This document shows, in pieces, positions 18,290 through 32,429 of a stretch of 64,000 nt of DNA (positions are counted from its first letter, which is position 1; every line of letters begins with the position of its first letter). Both the position numbers and the translations under genes were made by a program. The notes beneath the pieces are model-generated. The model was not told the origin of the DNA. It did no database searches and saw only the letters and a program-made list of their open reading frames with translations. The stretch spans positions 2,818,501 to 2,882,500 of the forward strand of contig CP016211.1 of the NCBI GenBank assembly GCA_001931535.1. Direction: 5' to 3'. The stretch is from Minicystis rosea (lineage in GTDB: Bacteria > Myxococcota_A > Polyangia > Polyangiales > Polyangiaceae).

Positions 18290-18306
18290 CTCTCAAGCGT
18301 GATCCA

Positions 18307-19425
18307 TCAGGGGTTGCACGGATCGGGCTTCGGCTCGGCGGGATCCGCGACGGTGCCGAGTTGGACGATGTCCGCGTCGAAGCCGAGGCCGATCGAGATG
18401 CCGTCGCACGGCGTCCCCGGGGCCTGCGAGCCGTCCTTCATGATGTCGGACGCCTGCGCGATCTGCGACGTGATGCTGTCGATCGTCGCGCCGGAGCAGA
18501 GGCTCGGATCGAACGCGCCGGCGACCTTCTTGAGCTCGCTGATGAGCTTGTCGGTCTCGAGGATGCCGGCGATGACGCCCTTCGTGCCCTTCTTGTGGGC
18601 CGAATCGAGGGTCACCATGATCTGCGCGCTCGCGATGGTGAGCTCGAGCGTGAAGCCCGAGATCGAGAGCGAGAGGACGACGTTGCCCTTCGAGCCCGAG
18701 ACCCAGGTGTTGCCCGTGACGTAGCTCATCGGGAAGGTCACCTTCGAGCCCTTGGTGATGTCCGTCGGGTCGACGAGGAGCTCCGGAACGACCGGCCACT
18801 TGTCGGTGCCGTCCCACTTGGGCGCGGCGCCGAGGTTCGCGCCGGCGTAGAGCTGGGTCGTGAGCGGGTTGTAGTCCGCGCCGGTGCCGAGCTTCTGCAT
18901 GTCGAGCATGATCGTGAAGCTGCCTTCGGCGATGCTGTCGTTGATCTTCTCCGGCGCGTCGCTGGCGAGGCCGAGGATGATCGGGAGGATGTTCTTGCCG
19001 AACGAGTTGTCGATGCCGTCGTTGCCGTCGGGGTAGACGTTCTTCGTCGCGGCGTTGTCGCGCGGCTTGCAGAGATCGGTCGAGGTCGCCGTGGAGATCT
19101 TCCCGTCGAGATCGAAGCCGAAGTTCTTCCAGCCGTTCTGCGAGTCCGGCGTGCCGTCGGGCTTGGTGTTGCCGAGGTAGAGCTTGCTGACCGCGAGCGT
19201 CACGCTGCCGGTGCCGTCGCCGGGGTTCGACGCGCCGGGGCCCGGGGGCTGTGCGTGCGTGCCGCTGTTGCCGCCGCCCGTGCTGCTCGTGGTGGTGCTG
19301 CTGCTCGTGCCACCGCCGGTGCCGCCGGTGTTGGTCGTTTCCGTGCTGCCGCCGCAGTTGACAGACGCGGCAAGCCCGAGCGCAGTAACCGCCGTACCGG
19401 CGATCGCCAGATAGGAACGAAGCAT
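18307..19425 (-). CDS. Lipoprotein with Gly/Ser/Thr-rich linker
   Basis: 372 residues. Signal peptide with SVNCGGS as likely lipobox (Cys about 24), then a low-complexity linker of Gly/Thr/Ser and a Pro/Gly part. The body (70-372) is soluble with many Lys/Asp and hydrophobic beta strands; it ends PKPDPCNP. A GAGG site lies 9 nt before the ATG at 19425. No catalytic motif is recognised. Confidence 0.8.
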   Translation of the reverse strand: MLRSYLAIAGTAVTALGLAASVNCGGSTETTNTGGTGGGTSSSTTTSSTGGGNSGTHAQPPGPGASNPGDGTGSVTLAVSKLYLGNTKPDGTPDSQNGWKNFGFDLDGKISTATSTDLCKPRDNAATKNVYPDGNDGIDNSFGKNILPIILGLASDAPEKINDSIAEGSFTIMLDMQKLGTGADYNPLTTQLYAGANLGAAPKWDGTDKWPVVPELLVDPTDITKGSKVTFPMSYVTGNTWVSGSKGNVVLSLSISGFTLELTIASAQIMVTLDSAHKKGTKGVIAGILETDKLISELKKVAGAFDPSLCSGATIDSITSQIAQASDIMKDGSQAPGTPCDGISIGLGFDADIVQLGTVADPAEPKPDPCNP

Positions 19426-19751
19426 ATCGGTGAACCTCACTTTCTGGAGTTCAAGCACGGCGGCCCCAAGGACGTTCAAGGACGGGATGGGCAAGCGCTC
19501 GTGACGAATCGCATCGTATCCTGACCGTTCGGTAAACGGCAAGCCTTGTCACCCGTGAAGATCCGATGACGACCGTGACGCGCACTGCGTCATCGTCATC
19601 GGCGGCTGGGGCCCTCCGGTCATTCCCGGATGTCCCAGCCGCGGATGCGCGCGCCGCCGTCCGCGCGATTTGCGTCGGGAAATCTCGGCATTTTCGGGTG
19701 CACCTCCCGGCGTGACGCTCGCTCGCCTTTACGTCGGGGCGACTCGACCGT
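19426..19751. other. Intergenic region between divergent genes (326 bp)
   Basis: Lies between the minus-strand lipoprotein and dnaE. Promoters in both directions are expected, but no consensus boxes can be named with confidence. Confidence 0.4.
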
Positions 19752-23393
<3,642 letters not shown>

Positions 23394-23562
23394 ACTCGGC
23401 AAAGGACCTCTTCGGTCCGCGTTTGAGCCGCGAATCGGCGCGCCGTCGCAAAGGATCCTGCGTCACGAGGGGATGTGGCGCGCTGCGCCGACGGGGCGTC
23501 GTGCGTGCAGCGCGCCGGCTCACTACTTGACGCCTCGGGGCGCATCTCGTTTTCTGCGCGCC

Positions 23563-24578
23563 ATGTCACGCCTCCGCGTCGCTGCTGTCCTCGCGTTGAT
23601 CGTCGTCGCTGCCCCGGCCTGTCGTCGCCATCGTCGTGTGCACTATGTCGAGGCGGCTGTGCCCGTGGCTGCCGAGCCGTCGCGTCAGCTCACGGTGACC
23701 GGTGCGGGGCGCGCGCTCGCGCGGATCACGTCGGATCCCGTCGACGAGCTGATGCCGTCGATCTCGCCGAGCGGTGATGTGGTGCTCTTCGAGACGCGGG
23801 TGTGGCAGGACCGAGAGATCGCGCAGCAGACGGTGATCGGGGTCGCACCGGACACAGGCGCGATGCGCACGCTCTACACGTCGGGCAACGCGAAGGCGTC
23901 GTGGCCCACGTGGATGCCGGACGGCTCGGCGCTCGTGTTCGCGTCGGACGCGTCGGGGAGGCCGAGCCTCGTCAAGTCGCTCGCTGCGCAGCCGAACGCG
24001 GCCGTCACGGTGATCGTCGGCGGCGATGCGGCGCCCGTCCCGAAGCGTCCGACGATCTCGCCCGATGGGCAGCGGGTGGCGTTTCAAACGGAGATTCGAG
24101 GCAAGTCTCAGATCGCCGTCGTGGGGATCGACGGCTCGCGGCTGACGATCCTCGGCGAGGGGCAGCGGCCCGCGTGGAGCCCCGATGGTCGGCGGCTCGC
24201 GTTCTCGCGTCACGTGGGCGAGTACAATCAGCTCTTTTTGATCAACGCCGACAGCGGCACCAACTTGGTGCAGCTCACCAACGACTTCGCCGACAACGAC
24301 AACCCAGCGTGGTCACCGAACGGCAAGCTCATCGTCTTCAACTCCAACCGCGGTTGGGATCGCGCGGGGACCGCGCGCGACGCGGTGTGGAACCTGTTCG
24401 CCATCAAGACGAACGGCACGGGTCTCCTCCAGCTCACGGACGGTGACTCCGACACCGGCGGGCCGTGCTGGGGAAGGATGGATGGCTCTACTTCCACTCG
24501 AACCAGGCCGGCGGATACGACATCTGGCGCATGCACCCGGCCGGCGAGCTGGAGACGATGGGGACCGCTGCGAAGTAG
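23563..24578 (+). CDS. TolB-like beta-propeller lipoprotein (frameshifted near the end)
   Basis: About 337 residues after repair. The ATG starts a signal peptide with lipobox-like APAC (about 18). The body has at least five PD40/WD40-like repeats of the TolB kind: MPSISPSGDVVLFE, WPTWMPDGSALVFASD, PTISPDGQRVAFQT, PAWSPDGRRLAFSR and PAWSPNGKLIVFNSN. After GGPCWG the given frame changes; adding one base to the G run at 24470-24473 gives KDGWLYFHSN and a TAG at 24576, completing the last blade. Periplasmic protein; partners unknown. Confidence 0.75.
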
Positions 24579-24608
24579 CGCTCGGGATGTGATCGAGGGC
24601 CGGAGTCT

Positions 24609-24626
24609 GGGGCCGCTTGCGGCCTC
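24609..24626. terminator. Short GC hairpin between convergent genes
   Basis: GGGGCCGC TT GCGGCCTC, an 8-bp stem with one wobble pair and a 2-base turn. It closely matches the hairpin at 30057-30074, and both sit just after genes. Confidence 0.5.
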
Positions 24627-24654
24627 AGCATGACGTCGCGGTGCCAGCGACGCT

Positions 24655-25542
24655 TCAGCCGAGGTGCTCGACGAGCCCGCGGTACACGTTCGCGTGCGCG
24701 ACGATCGTGCGCTCGATGTCGCGCCCGTAGCCGCCGCCGAGCGTGACGACGAGCGGCACGCCGAGCCTGCGAGCCAGCGCGAAGACGCGCGCGTCCCGCT
24801 GCTTCAGGCCTTCGTGCGTGAGGGCGAGGCGCCCGAGACGATCGCCGGCGAGGCCGTCGACGCCGGCCTGGTAGAGGATCAGCTCCGGGCGGTGCTCGGG
24901 AACGCGCTCGAGCGCCTCGGAGAGCGCGTGCAGATACGCAGGGTCTTCGCAGTTGTCCGGCAGGTCGATGTCGAGCGAGCTCTGCTCTTTGCGGAAGGGG
25001 TAGTTCCGCGCGCCGTGCAGCGAGATGGTGAGCACCTCGGGATCGCCCGCGAAGATCGCGGCCGTGCCGTTGCCTTGGTGCACGTCGAGATCGACGACGG
25101 CGACGCGGCGGATGCCGTGATCGCGTCGCGCCACCATGATGGCGACGGCGAGATCGTTGAAGACGCAGAAGCCCTCACCGCGATCGCGGAATGCGTGGTG
25201 CGTACCGCCTGCCATGTGTCCCGAGGCGCCGTGTGCGAAGGCCCAGGCCAGCGCGGTGAGCGTACCGCCGGTCGATCGTCGGGAGCGGCTCACCAGCGCG
25301 TCGCTCCAAGGAAAGCCGAGCCGGCGGACGGCGGCGGGATCGAGCGTGCCGGTGCGCACCGCAGCGAGGTACGCGGGATCGTGGACCAGCGCGAGATCCT
25401 CCCAGGAGGCGCGCGGGGCTTCTTGCATGAGCGCTGGGTGCTCGGCGCGGAGGATCTCCGTCACCCGCAGGTACTTACCAATGGGAAAGCGATGCTCCGG
25501 GGGCAGCGTCAGCGTGTCGCCTTCGGACGAGATCAACCGCAC
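24655..25542 (-). CDS. Histone-deacetylase-family amidohydrolase
   Basis: 295 residues from a GTG at 25542; the start is a guess and no good ribosome site is present. The fold is that of bacterial HDAC-like enzymes (acetoin utilisation or acetylpolyamine amidohydrolase): GGTHHAFRDRGEGFCVFND (about 113-131, tandem His), DLDVHQGNGT (about 146-155, zinc Asp/His) and YQAGVDGLAGD (about 230, second zinc Asp), then GGGYGRD. All zinc ligands are present. Substrate may be acetylated polyamine or lysine; sequence does not decide it. Confidence 0.85.
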   Translation of the reverse strand: MRLISSEGDTLTLPPEHRFPIGKYLRVTEILRAEHPALMQEAPRASWEDLALVHDPAYLAAVRTGTLDPAAVRRLGFPWSDALVSRSRRSTGGTLTALAWAFAHGASGHMAGGTHHAFRDRGEGFCVFNDLAVAIMVARRDHGIRRVAVVDLDVHQGNGTAAIFAGDPEVLTISLHGARNYPFRKEQSSLDIDLPDNCEDPAYLHALSEALERVPEHRPELILYQAGVDGLAGDRLGRLALTHEGLKQRDARVFALARRLGVPLVVTLGGGYGRDIERTIVAHANVYRGLVEHLG

Positions 25543-25658
25543 CGGCGAAGCATGGCACGGCTCGCGTCGCGCAGGGCGGCCGAGCGTCCTCGGCGCGACG
25601 CGACGGTGTCCGCACCGCGTGTATGTCGTCCGTGCGATGGCGTGCGCCGACGAGCGGA

Positions 25659-27218
25659 TCAACTGCCGGCGCGCGCCGCGGTCGCGGCCATGAGCGGCTC
25701 GTCGCGGCTCGCGGCGGCTGCGTAGCGGCAGAGCGCGCGGTTCTCGAAGAGCGCGCGGCGCACGTGGCTCACGGCGGACGTGCGCGGATCGAGGGCCGCG
25801 AGCGCAACGAGGAAACGGAGCACGGCGACGTCGTCCTCGCGAAGGATCCATTCCCAGGCGTCTTCGGTGAGCGTCGGACCGCCGCGCGCCAGCAGCGCGG
25901 CGATGGTGCGGTGCAACGCCGGCCGCTCGGTCGCCTCGCTGCGCGCCTCGATGCGACCGAGGAGCATGCGCGCGAGCCATGCGACCGCGTGCACGTGCTC
26001 CCGCTGAGCAGGGCCGAGATCGGCCGGAGAGGCCAGCGTCGGCAGCCGATCGAGGTGATCGGGATCGGGAGCCGCGCCATGGGCGCGCGGGACGCCGTTG
26101 CTCTCGGGAGGCGCCGCGGCCCGCGCCTCGATCTTCTCGCGATACGAGGACGCGAGGCGCGGCGCGCCGGCACCGAACACGATCTTCAGCGCCTCGCCGA
26201 GCGCTTTGGCGTCGGGCTCGGGGCGCAGGGACGCGAGCAGCTCCACGAGCGCATCCGGCGGCAGGCGCGGACCGCGACCGTCGAGACACGCGAGACCACA
26301 GAGACGCGTCAGATCATGCGTCGCATCGAGGTAGGCAGCGACGACCTCGCGCGCGCCGCCCGTGCGCGCCGTGGCCGCGAGACGACCCAGCCAAAAGGGC
26401 TCCGCTTCGTTGCGCTCGAAGAGCGAGAGCAGCGCCGCATCGCGCTTCGCCGGAGGCGCGAGGTGAAGCCTTTCGACTGCGCGCAGGAGCGCTTGGCCCG
26501 AGAGCTTCACGCCGAGCCGCTCCACGAGACGCCAAGCGTCCACGCGAACGGGGAGCGCGACAGCACGGCCGAGGACGCGCTCGGCCCAGCGGCGCGCGGC
26601 ATCGGCGAGATCGTGATCGATGTCGCCGTGCACCAGCGCGTGCCGAGGGAAGCGCGCTTCGACGAGCATCGCCGCGCCGAGCAGAGGGAGCACGCACGGC
26701 GCAGGGCAGGGGGCTTCGCCGAGCACTTGGATGATGCCTTCGTGAACGTGCCCTGCCGGCGATCGTCGCTCGGGCGCGGTCGGCACGGGGAACGCGGGAA
26801 GCGCGCGCAGAGAAGCAGGCGGCTCGCTGGCCGATCCGCGCCGGGAAACCGGGCCATTCGTTGCATCGTCGGGCGCGACACCGGCGGCCGAGAGCAAGAT
26901 GTCGTCCGGCGCCGTCGCGAGCGTCGGGCAACGTCCGATGTAGCGGCCCAGATCGCGGTGGATCGTCTGCTGCGCGCCGACGGCAAGCGTGGCTCGCTCG
27001 CCCGCGATGGACAACCGATGCGCCACCGGATCGTCCGCGTCGCGCTCGATCGATCGCGTGTACACGGGCAGCGGCACGCCCGCGGCGGTGCTCCAGTCGT
27101 AGCCCAGGAGGGGCGCGTGGTGGGCGGACAAGAGGGCGCGCACATCGCTCCAAACCTCGGCCCACGCTGCTGGATCGATGCGCTGCGGGACGATGTCCAG
27201 GATCACGTGCACGCCCAT
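25659..27218 (-). CDS. Hypothetical protein, myxobacterial
   Basis: 519 residues, no signal peptide or membrane segment. The ATG at 27218 follows GAGGGGG. The N-terminal part (1-130) starts MGVHVILDIVPQRIDPAAW. The rest is helical, with a HEAT- or ARM-like Ala/Leu/Arg pattern (about 250-500). No catalytic motif is evident. It is separated from the HDAC-family gene by 116 bp. Function unknown. Confidence 0.65.
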   Translation of the reverse strand: MGVHVILDIVPQRIDPAAWAEVWSDVRALLSAHHAPLLGYDWSTAAGVPLPVYTRSIERDADDPVAHRLSIAGERATLAVGAQQTIHRDLGRYIGRCPTLATAPDDILLSAAGVAPDDATNGPVSRRGSASEPPASLRALPAFPVPTAPERRSPAGHVHEGIIQVLGEAPCPAPCVLPLLGAAMLVEARFPRHALVHGDIDHDLADAARRWAERVLGRAVALPVRVDAWRLVERLGVKLSGQALLRAVERLHLAPPAKRDAALLSLFERNEAEPFWLGRLAATARTGGAREVVAAYLDATHDLTRLCGLACLDGRGPRLPPDALVELLASLRPEPDAKALGEALKIVFGAGAPRLASSYREKIEARAAAPPESNGVPRAHGAAPDPDHLDRLPTLASPADLGPAQREHVHAVAWLARMLLGRIEARSEATERPALHRTIAALLARGGPTLTEDAWEWILREDDVAVLRFLVALAALDPRTSAVSHVRRALFENRALCRYAAAASRDEPLMAATAARAGS

Positions 27219-27422
27219 GCCGCCCCCTCGCCCAAGCCGCGTGTGTACTTCGTTGACGAGTATGAACACTAGAGCGTGGGGTTGACACCCGCCACCCGAA
27301 CCTGCACTCCCGTCCATCGCTGAACCCGGAGGGGGCACTCCCGACGGACGCGTGGTCGATCCGCCGATGCGGGTGCGCGCTGGTTCCTCGCGCGGCGCGC
27401 TCCGTTCTGCACGCTCCGCTCC

Positions 27423-28376
27423 GTGACAGTGCTACGCATCGGCGCCGTGACATCCGCTCCCACGCTCGCGGCGCCTGCGTCGTCGTCGCCCTTCGCCGAT
27501 GCGCTCGCCGTTGCCCGCTATCACATCGTGCTCGTCGCCATGACGGCGGCGGTGGTCTTCGGTTGGCTGATGACAGGGCGCTACCCTTGGGCGATCGTCC
27601 CGCTGGTCGGCCTCGATTGGTTCCTCATCAACCTGATGAACCGCGTGACCGACATCGACGAGGACACGCGCAACGGCATCCGCGGGACGGCGCGGGTCGC
27701 GCGGCACAAGCGTGCGCTCACGGTGGCCTCGTTCGCCGTGATGATCGGATCGATCGCGGCCGTGCACGCGGTGCTGCCGGGGCTCACGCCGTACCGCGTG
27801 GCCGTGCACGTGATCGGGCTCGGCTACAACTACGACATCGTGCCGACCCCGCGCGGGCTCTCTCGCTTCAAGGAGATCTACTTCTTCAAGAACTTCGGCT
27901 CGTCGGTGCTCTTCGTGCTGACGTGCTTCGCCTATCCGCTGGCCGCCGACGCGGGCGCGCGGACGATGCCGTGGGCGGCGATCGTCGCGCTCGTGAGCTT
28001 CTTCGTGCCGTTCGAGCTGACGTACGAGATCCTCTACGACTTGCGCGATCTCAAGGGGGATCGCGCCGAGGGCATCCCGACCTACCCGGTGGTGCACGGT
28101 GTGACGACGTCGCGGAAGATCATCGACGGGCTGCTCATCTTGTCGAGCGCGGCGCTCGTCGTGGGGATCGCGACGCGGGGCCTCGGCGTGCGCGAGGCGC
28201 TGATGTTGGTCGCGCCCGGCGCGCAGCTCGCGTTCTATCGGCCGCGCCTGCGTCGCGGGCTCACGCCGCGCGATTGCATCGTGCTGACGCACCTCGGGAC
28301 GGCGCAGCTCGTCCTGTTCCTCGTGGGCACCGCGATCTGGCGGCACGCAGGGCTGCCGGGGAACGTGTTTCTCTAA
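27423..28376 (+). CDS. UbiA-family prenyltransferase
   Basis: 317 residues, nine predicted membrane segments. The first Asp-rich motif NLMNRVTDIDED (about 69-80) and a second, YDLRDLKGDRAEGIPTYP (about 203-220), match the prenyl-diphosphate-binding sites of UbiA enzymes, so it should attach an isoprenyl chain to an aromatic or other acceptor. The GTG at 27423 is used; a GTG at 27447 is also possible. Upstream is a short gap to the unknown gene on the other strand. Confidence 0.85.
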   Translation: MTVLRIGAVTSAPTLAAPASSSPFADALAVARYHIVLVAMTAAVVFGWLMTGRYPWAIVPLVGLDWFLINLMNRVTDIDEDTRNGIRGTARVARHKRALTVASFAVMIGSIAAVHAVLPGLTPYRVAVHVIGLGYNYDIVPTPRGLSRFKEIYFFKNFGSSVLFVLTCFAYPLAADAGARTMPWAAIVALVSFFVPFELTYEILYDLRDLKGDRAEGIPTYPVVHGVTTSRKIIDGLLILSSAALVVGIATRGLGVREALMLVAPGAQLAFYRPRLRRGLTPRDCIVLTHLGTAQLVLFLVGTAIWRHAGLPGNVFL

Positions 28377-28519
28377 TCGACGAGGCGAATCGCGATCGCC
28401 GACGACGTCGCCGGACCCTGTGTGATTTCGAGCTGATCTGCGGGCGTCGAGGTCGCGCGCCGCGCTCCGGAGAAGGGCGGCGCGACGAGCATCGTTGACC
28501 GGCCAACTTCCTACGCGTA

Positions 28520-28540
28520 ACTTGCTTGTCACCAGCAAGT
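28520..28540. promoter_or_regulatory. Palindrome upstream of the coniferyl-aldehyde dehydrogenase gene
   Basis: ACTTGCT TGTCACC AGCAAGT is a perfect 7-bp inverted repeat with a 7-base centre, 51 bp before the ATG at 28592. A further TTGCG...GGCAAG half-site follows. It looks like an operator for a dimeric regulator such as a TetR type. Confidence 0.5.
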
Positions 28541-28591
28541 AATTTGCGAACAGGCAAGAGTACGTAACCGTCGTGCGAAGGAGGGAGATGC

Positions 28592-30049
28592 ATGGTGACC
28601 CAGCTCGCTTCGGCTCAAGCGGAGACCGCGCTCACGGGCGCGATGCGTGACGTCCTCGAGAAGCAGCGAGCGGCGTTCGTGGGCTCGCTGCCGGTGGGCC
28701 TGGACATGCGCAGAGATCGGCTCTCACGCGCGCTCGATCTCCTTCGATCGAACAAGGAGCGGCTCGCGAAGGCGCTCGCCGCCGACTACGGGAAGCGCTC
28801 CGAGGTGATGTCGATGCTCACCGACATCATGTCGGCGGTGAAGCCGCTCGAGCACGCGCAGAAGCACGTCGATCGCTGGATGAAACCGGAGAAGCGGCGG
28901 CTCGATTTCCCGCTCGGGCTCCTCGGCGCGCGCGCACGCGTCGAATACCAACCGAAGGGCGTGATCGGGGTGATGGGCGCGTGGAACTTCCCGGTGGCGC
29001 TCTGCTTCGCGCCGCTCGCGCAGATCTTCGCGGCCGGCAACCGCGCGATGGTCAAGCCATCGGAGTACACGCCCGAGACCTCGGCGCTGATGGCCGATCT
29101 CGTGGCGGAGCGCTTCGACGAGTCGGAGCTGGCCTTCTTTCTCGGCGGGCCCGACGTGGGCGAAGCCTTCGCGAGCCTACCGTTCGATCATCTGATCTTC
29201 ACGGGCGGGACGGGCGTCGCGCGGCACATCCTCCGCGCGGCCGCCGAGCATCTGGTGCCGACGACGCTGGAGCTCGGCGGCAAGTCGCCGGTGATCGTCG
29301 GCGAGAGCGCCGACATCGAACGGATGGCCGCGCGCGTGGCCATGGGCAAGATGATGAACGCGGGCCAGATCTGCCTCGCGCCCGACTACATGCTGGTGCC
29401 GGAGACCCGCAAGGCGAGCGTGATCGACGCCATCACGCAGGCCGTCACCGCGATGTATCCGACGCTGCTCGCGAACGACGACTACACCGCCATCATCAAC
29501 CGGCGGCACCGCGATCGGCTCGATGGGCTCCTCGAAGATGCGCGGAAGCGAGGCGCCGAGATCATCACGGTGAACCCGGCGCGCGAGGACTTCGGCGAAG
29601 CCGGCACCAACAAGATGCCGCTCCATCTGATCACGGGCGTGGACGACGGGATGCGGGTCATGAAGGAGGAGATCTTCGGCCCGGTTCTGCCGATCATGAC
29701 CCATGCGCGGATCGACGATGCGATCGCTTACGTGAACAGGCACGATCGGCCGCTCGCGCTCTACTACTTCGGCGAGGACGAGCGCGAGGAGCGCCACGTG
29801 CTCGAGCGGACGGTGTCGGGGGGCGTGACGGTCAACGACGTCATCTTCCACATCTCCGCCGAGGATCTGCCCTTCGGCGGCATCGGTCCGTCGGGGATGG
29901 GGTGCTATCACGGCTTCGACGGCTTCCGGACCTTCAGCCACGCGAAGGCCATCTACCGCCAGCCGAAGCTCGATCTGGCCGGGCTCGCGGGGTTCAAGCC
30001 TCCGTACGGCGACAAGACGAGGAAGTCGCTGAAGCGCGAGCTCGGCTGA
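28592..30049 (+). CDS. Coniferyl-aldehyde-type NAD(P)-dependent aldehyde dehydrogenase
   Basis: 485 residues. The ATG at 28592 is preceded by GAAGGAGGGAG. Family motifs: GAWNFPVALCFAPL (about 130), the substrate-site FTGGTGVA, catalytic Glu in LELGGKSPVIV (about 230), catalytic Cys in MNAGQICLAPDY (about 255-266) and EEIFGPVLPIM (about 352). Cys followed by LAPDY is typical of the CalB/AldA-like group acting on aromatic or fatty aldehydes. A palindrome upstream suggests an induced gene. Confidence 0.88.
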   Translation: MVTQLASAQAETALTGAMRDVLEKQRAAFVGSLPVGLDMRRDRLSRALDLLRSNKERLAKALAADYGKRSEVMSMLTDIMSAVKPLEHAQKHVDRWMKPEKRRLDFPLGLLGARARVEYQPKGVIGVMGAWNFPVALCFAPLAQIFAAGNRAMVKPSEYTPETSALMADLVAERFDESELAFFLGGPDVGEAFASLPFDHLIFTGGTGVARHILRAAAEHLVPTTLELGGKSPVIVGESADIERMAARVAMGKMMNAGQICLAPDYMLVPETRKASVIDAITQAVTAMYPTLLANDDYTAIINRRHRDRLDGLLEDARKRGAEIITVNPAREDFGEAGTNKMPLHLITGVDDGMRVMKEEIFGPVLPIMTHARIDDAIAYVNRHDRPLALYYFGEDEREERHVLERTVSGGVTVNDVIFHISAEDLPFGGIGPSGMGCYHGFDGFRTFSHAKAIYRQPKLDLAGLAGFKPPYGDKTRKSLKRELG

Positions 30050-30056
30050 TCTCGAT

Positions 30057-30075
30057 GGGGCCGCGAGCGGCCTCA
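30057..30075 (+). terminator. Short GC hairpin after the aldehyde dehydrogenase
   Basis: GGGGCCGC GA GCGGCCTC followed by AAACCCC, 8 bp after the stop at 30049. It is nearly the same as the hairpin at 24609. Confidence 0.5.
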
Positions 30076-30216
30076 AACCCCAGGCTGGACGAGCCAGCTC
30101 GAAGGTTTGCGGATCCACATTGTTGGCCCCGTCGGGCGGACTCCGATATCGCGGTTGTTGCACCGACCGTGCGCGCCCCGCGAACCCGCCACGCCGTCGA
30201 TGGGAGGACCTCCATC

Positions 30217-30477
30217 ATGCGTCCCAACAAGGCCGAGATGCTCTCCGAGCTCAGCCGCCTGCTTCACGATCTGTTCACTGCGCGCTCCGAAGGCGCGAAC
30301 TACCAGCGCCTCGCGCGCGCACACGGCTACGTCGATGGCTACATGCGCGCGCTGCTCGAGAGCGGGCACGCCACCAAGCAGGAGCTCCTCGAGCTCGTCG
30401 CCTCCGAGCGCGCCCGCGTGAGCGGCCCCGCCACGCGCGAGCTCGCGTCGGAGACGGCTGGAGAGATCGCGGCCTGA
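30217..30477 (+). CDS. Small hypothetical helical protein
   Basis: 86 residues. ATG at 30217 follows GGGAGGACC by about 10 nt. Hydrophilic, alpha-helical: MRPNKAEMLSELSRLL, ARAHGYVDGYMRALLESG and a C-terminal ASERARVSG part. No signal peptide. The protein resembles a small DNA- or protein-binding adaptor in size, but no family is recognised. Confidence 0.55.
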   Translation: MRPNKAEMLSELSRLLHDLFTARSEGANYQRLARAHGYVDGYMRALLESGHATKQELLELVASERARVSGPATRELASETAGEIAA

Positions 30478-30623
30478 TCACCCAGCAGCGGGGATCGACG
30501 AACGATGGGCGAAGGCCGCTTCTCGATGGAGCGGCCACACCGCGCGCTGCGGTAGCGCAGGCGTGGGCGAGGCGCGAGCCCGACAGTCGGGCCGTGAGAT
30601 CGCCGTGGGCAATGAGGGGGGAT

Positions 30624-30655
30624 GCGGCGCCGCAGCGATGATCGCTGGGCGCCGC
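30624..30655. terminator. Long hairpin between convergent genes
   Basis: GCGGCGCC-GC-AGCGAT pairs with ATCGCT-G-GGCGCCGC, 14 pairs with a bulge. It is placed between the stops at 30477 (+) and 30664 (-). Confidence 0.65.
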
Positions 30656-30663
30656 GATGACGA

Positions 30664-32229
<1,566 letters not shown>

Positions 32230-32429
32230 GGGCCGCGTAGGGTAGTCGGAGCGGCCCGAAACGGGAGGGGAAATTCGTGGTCGCGCCGCCGCGGGACGCG
32301 GCCTCGAAAACCCGATGGGACCGACGACGGGCGGCGGCCCCTGCGATCAATCCGTGGGTTTCGGTACGTTCGCGGAGGAGGTATCGCGCGGAAGAGGCGT
32401 GGCGTGCATGGGCCCGTGAGGGCGCGGCT

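Larger units (their letters stand above)
17803..18306. other. Non-coding spacer (504 bp) with a short tandem repeat and a terminator
   Basis: Separates two minus-strand lipoprotein genes. Apart from the 14-bp repeat (18124-18179) and the hairpin (18268-18289) I see nothing here. The part just upstream of 17802 should hold the promoter of the OmpA-like gene. Confidence 0.5.
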
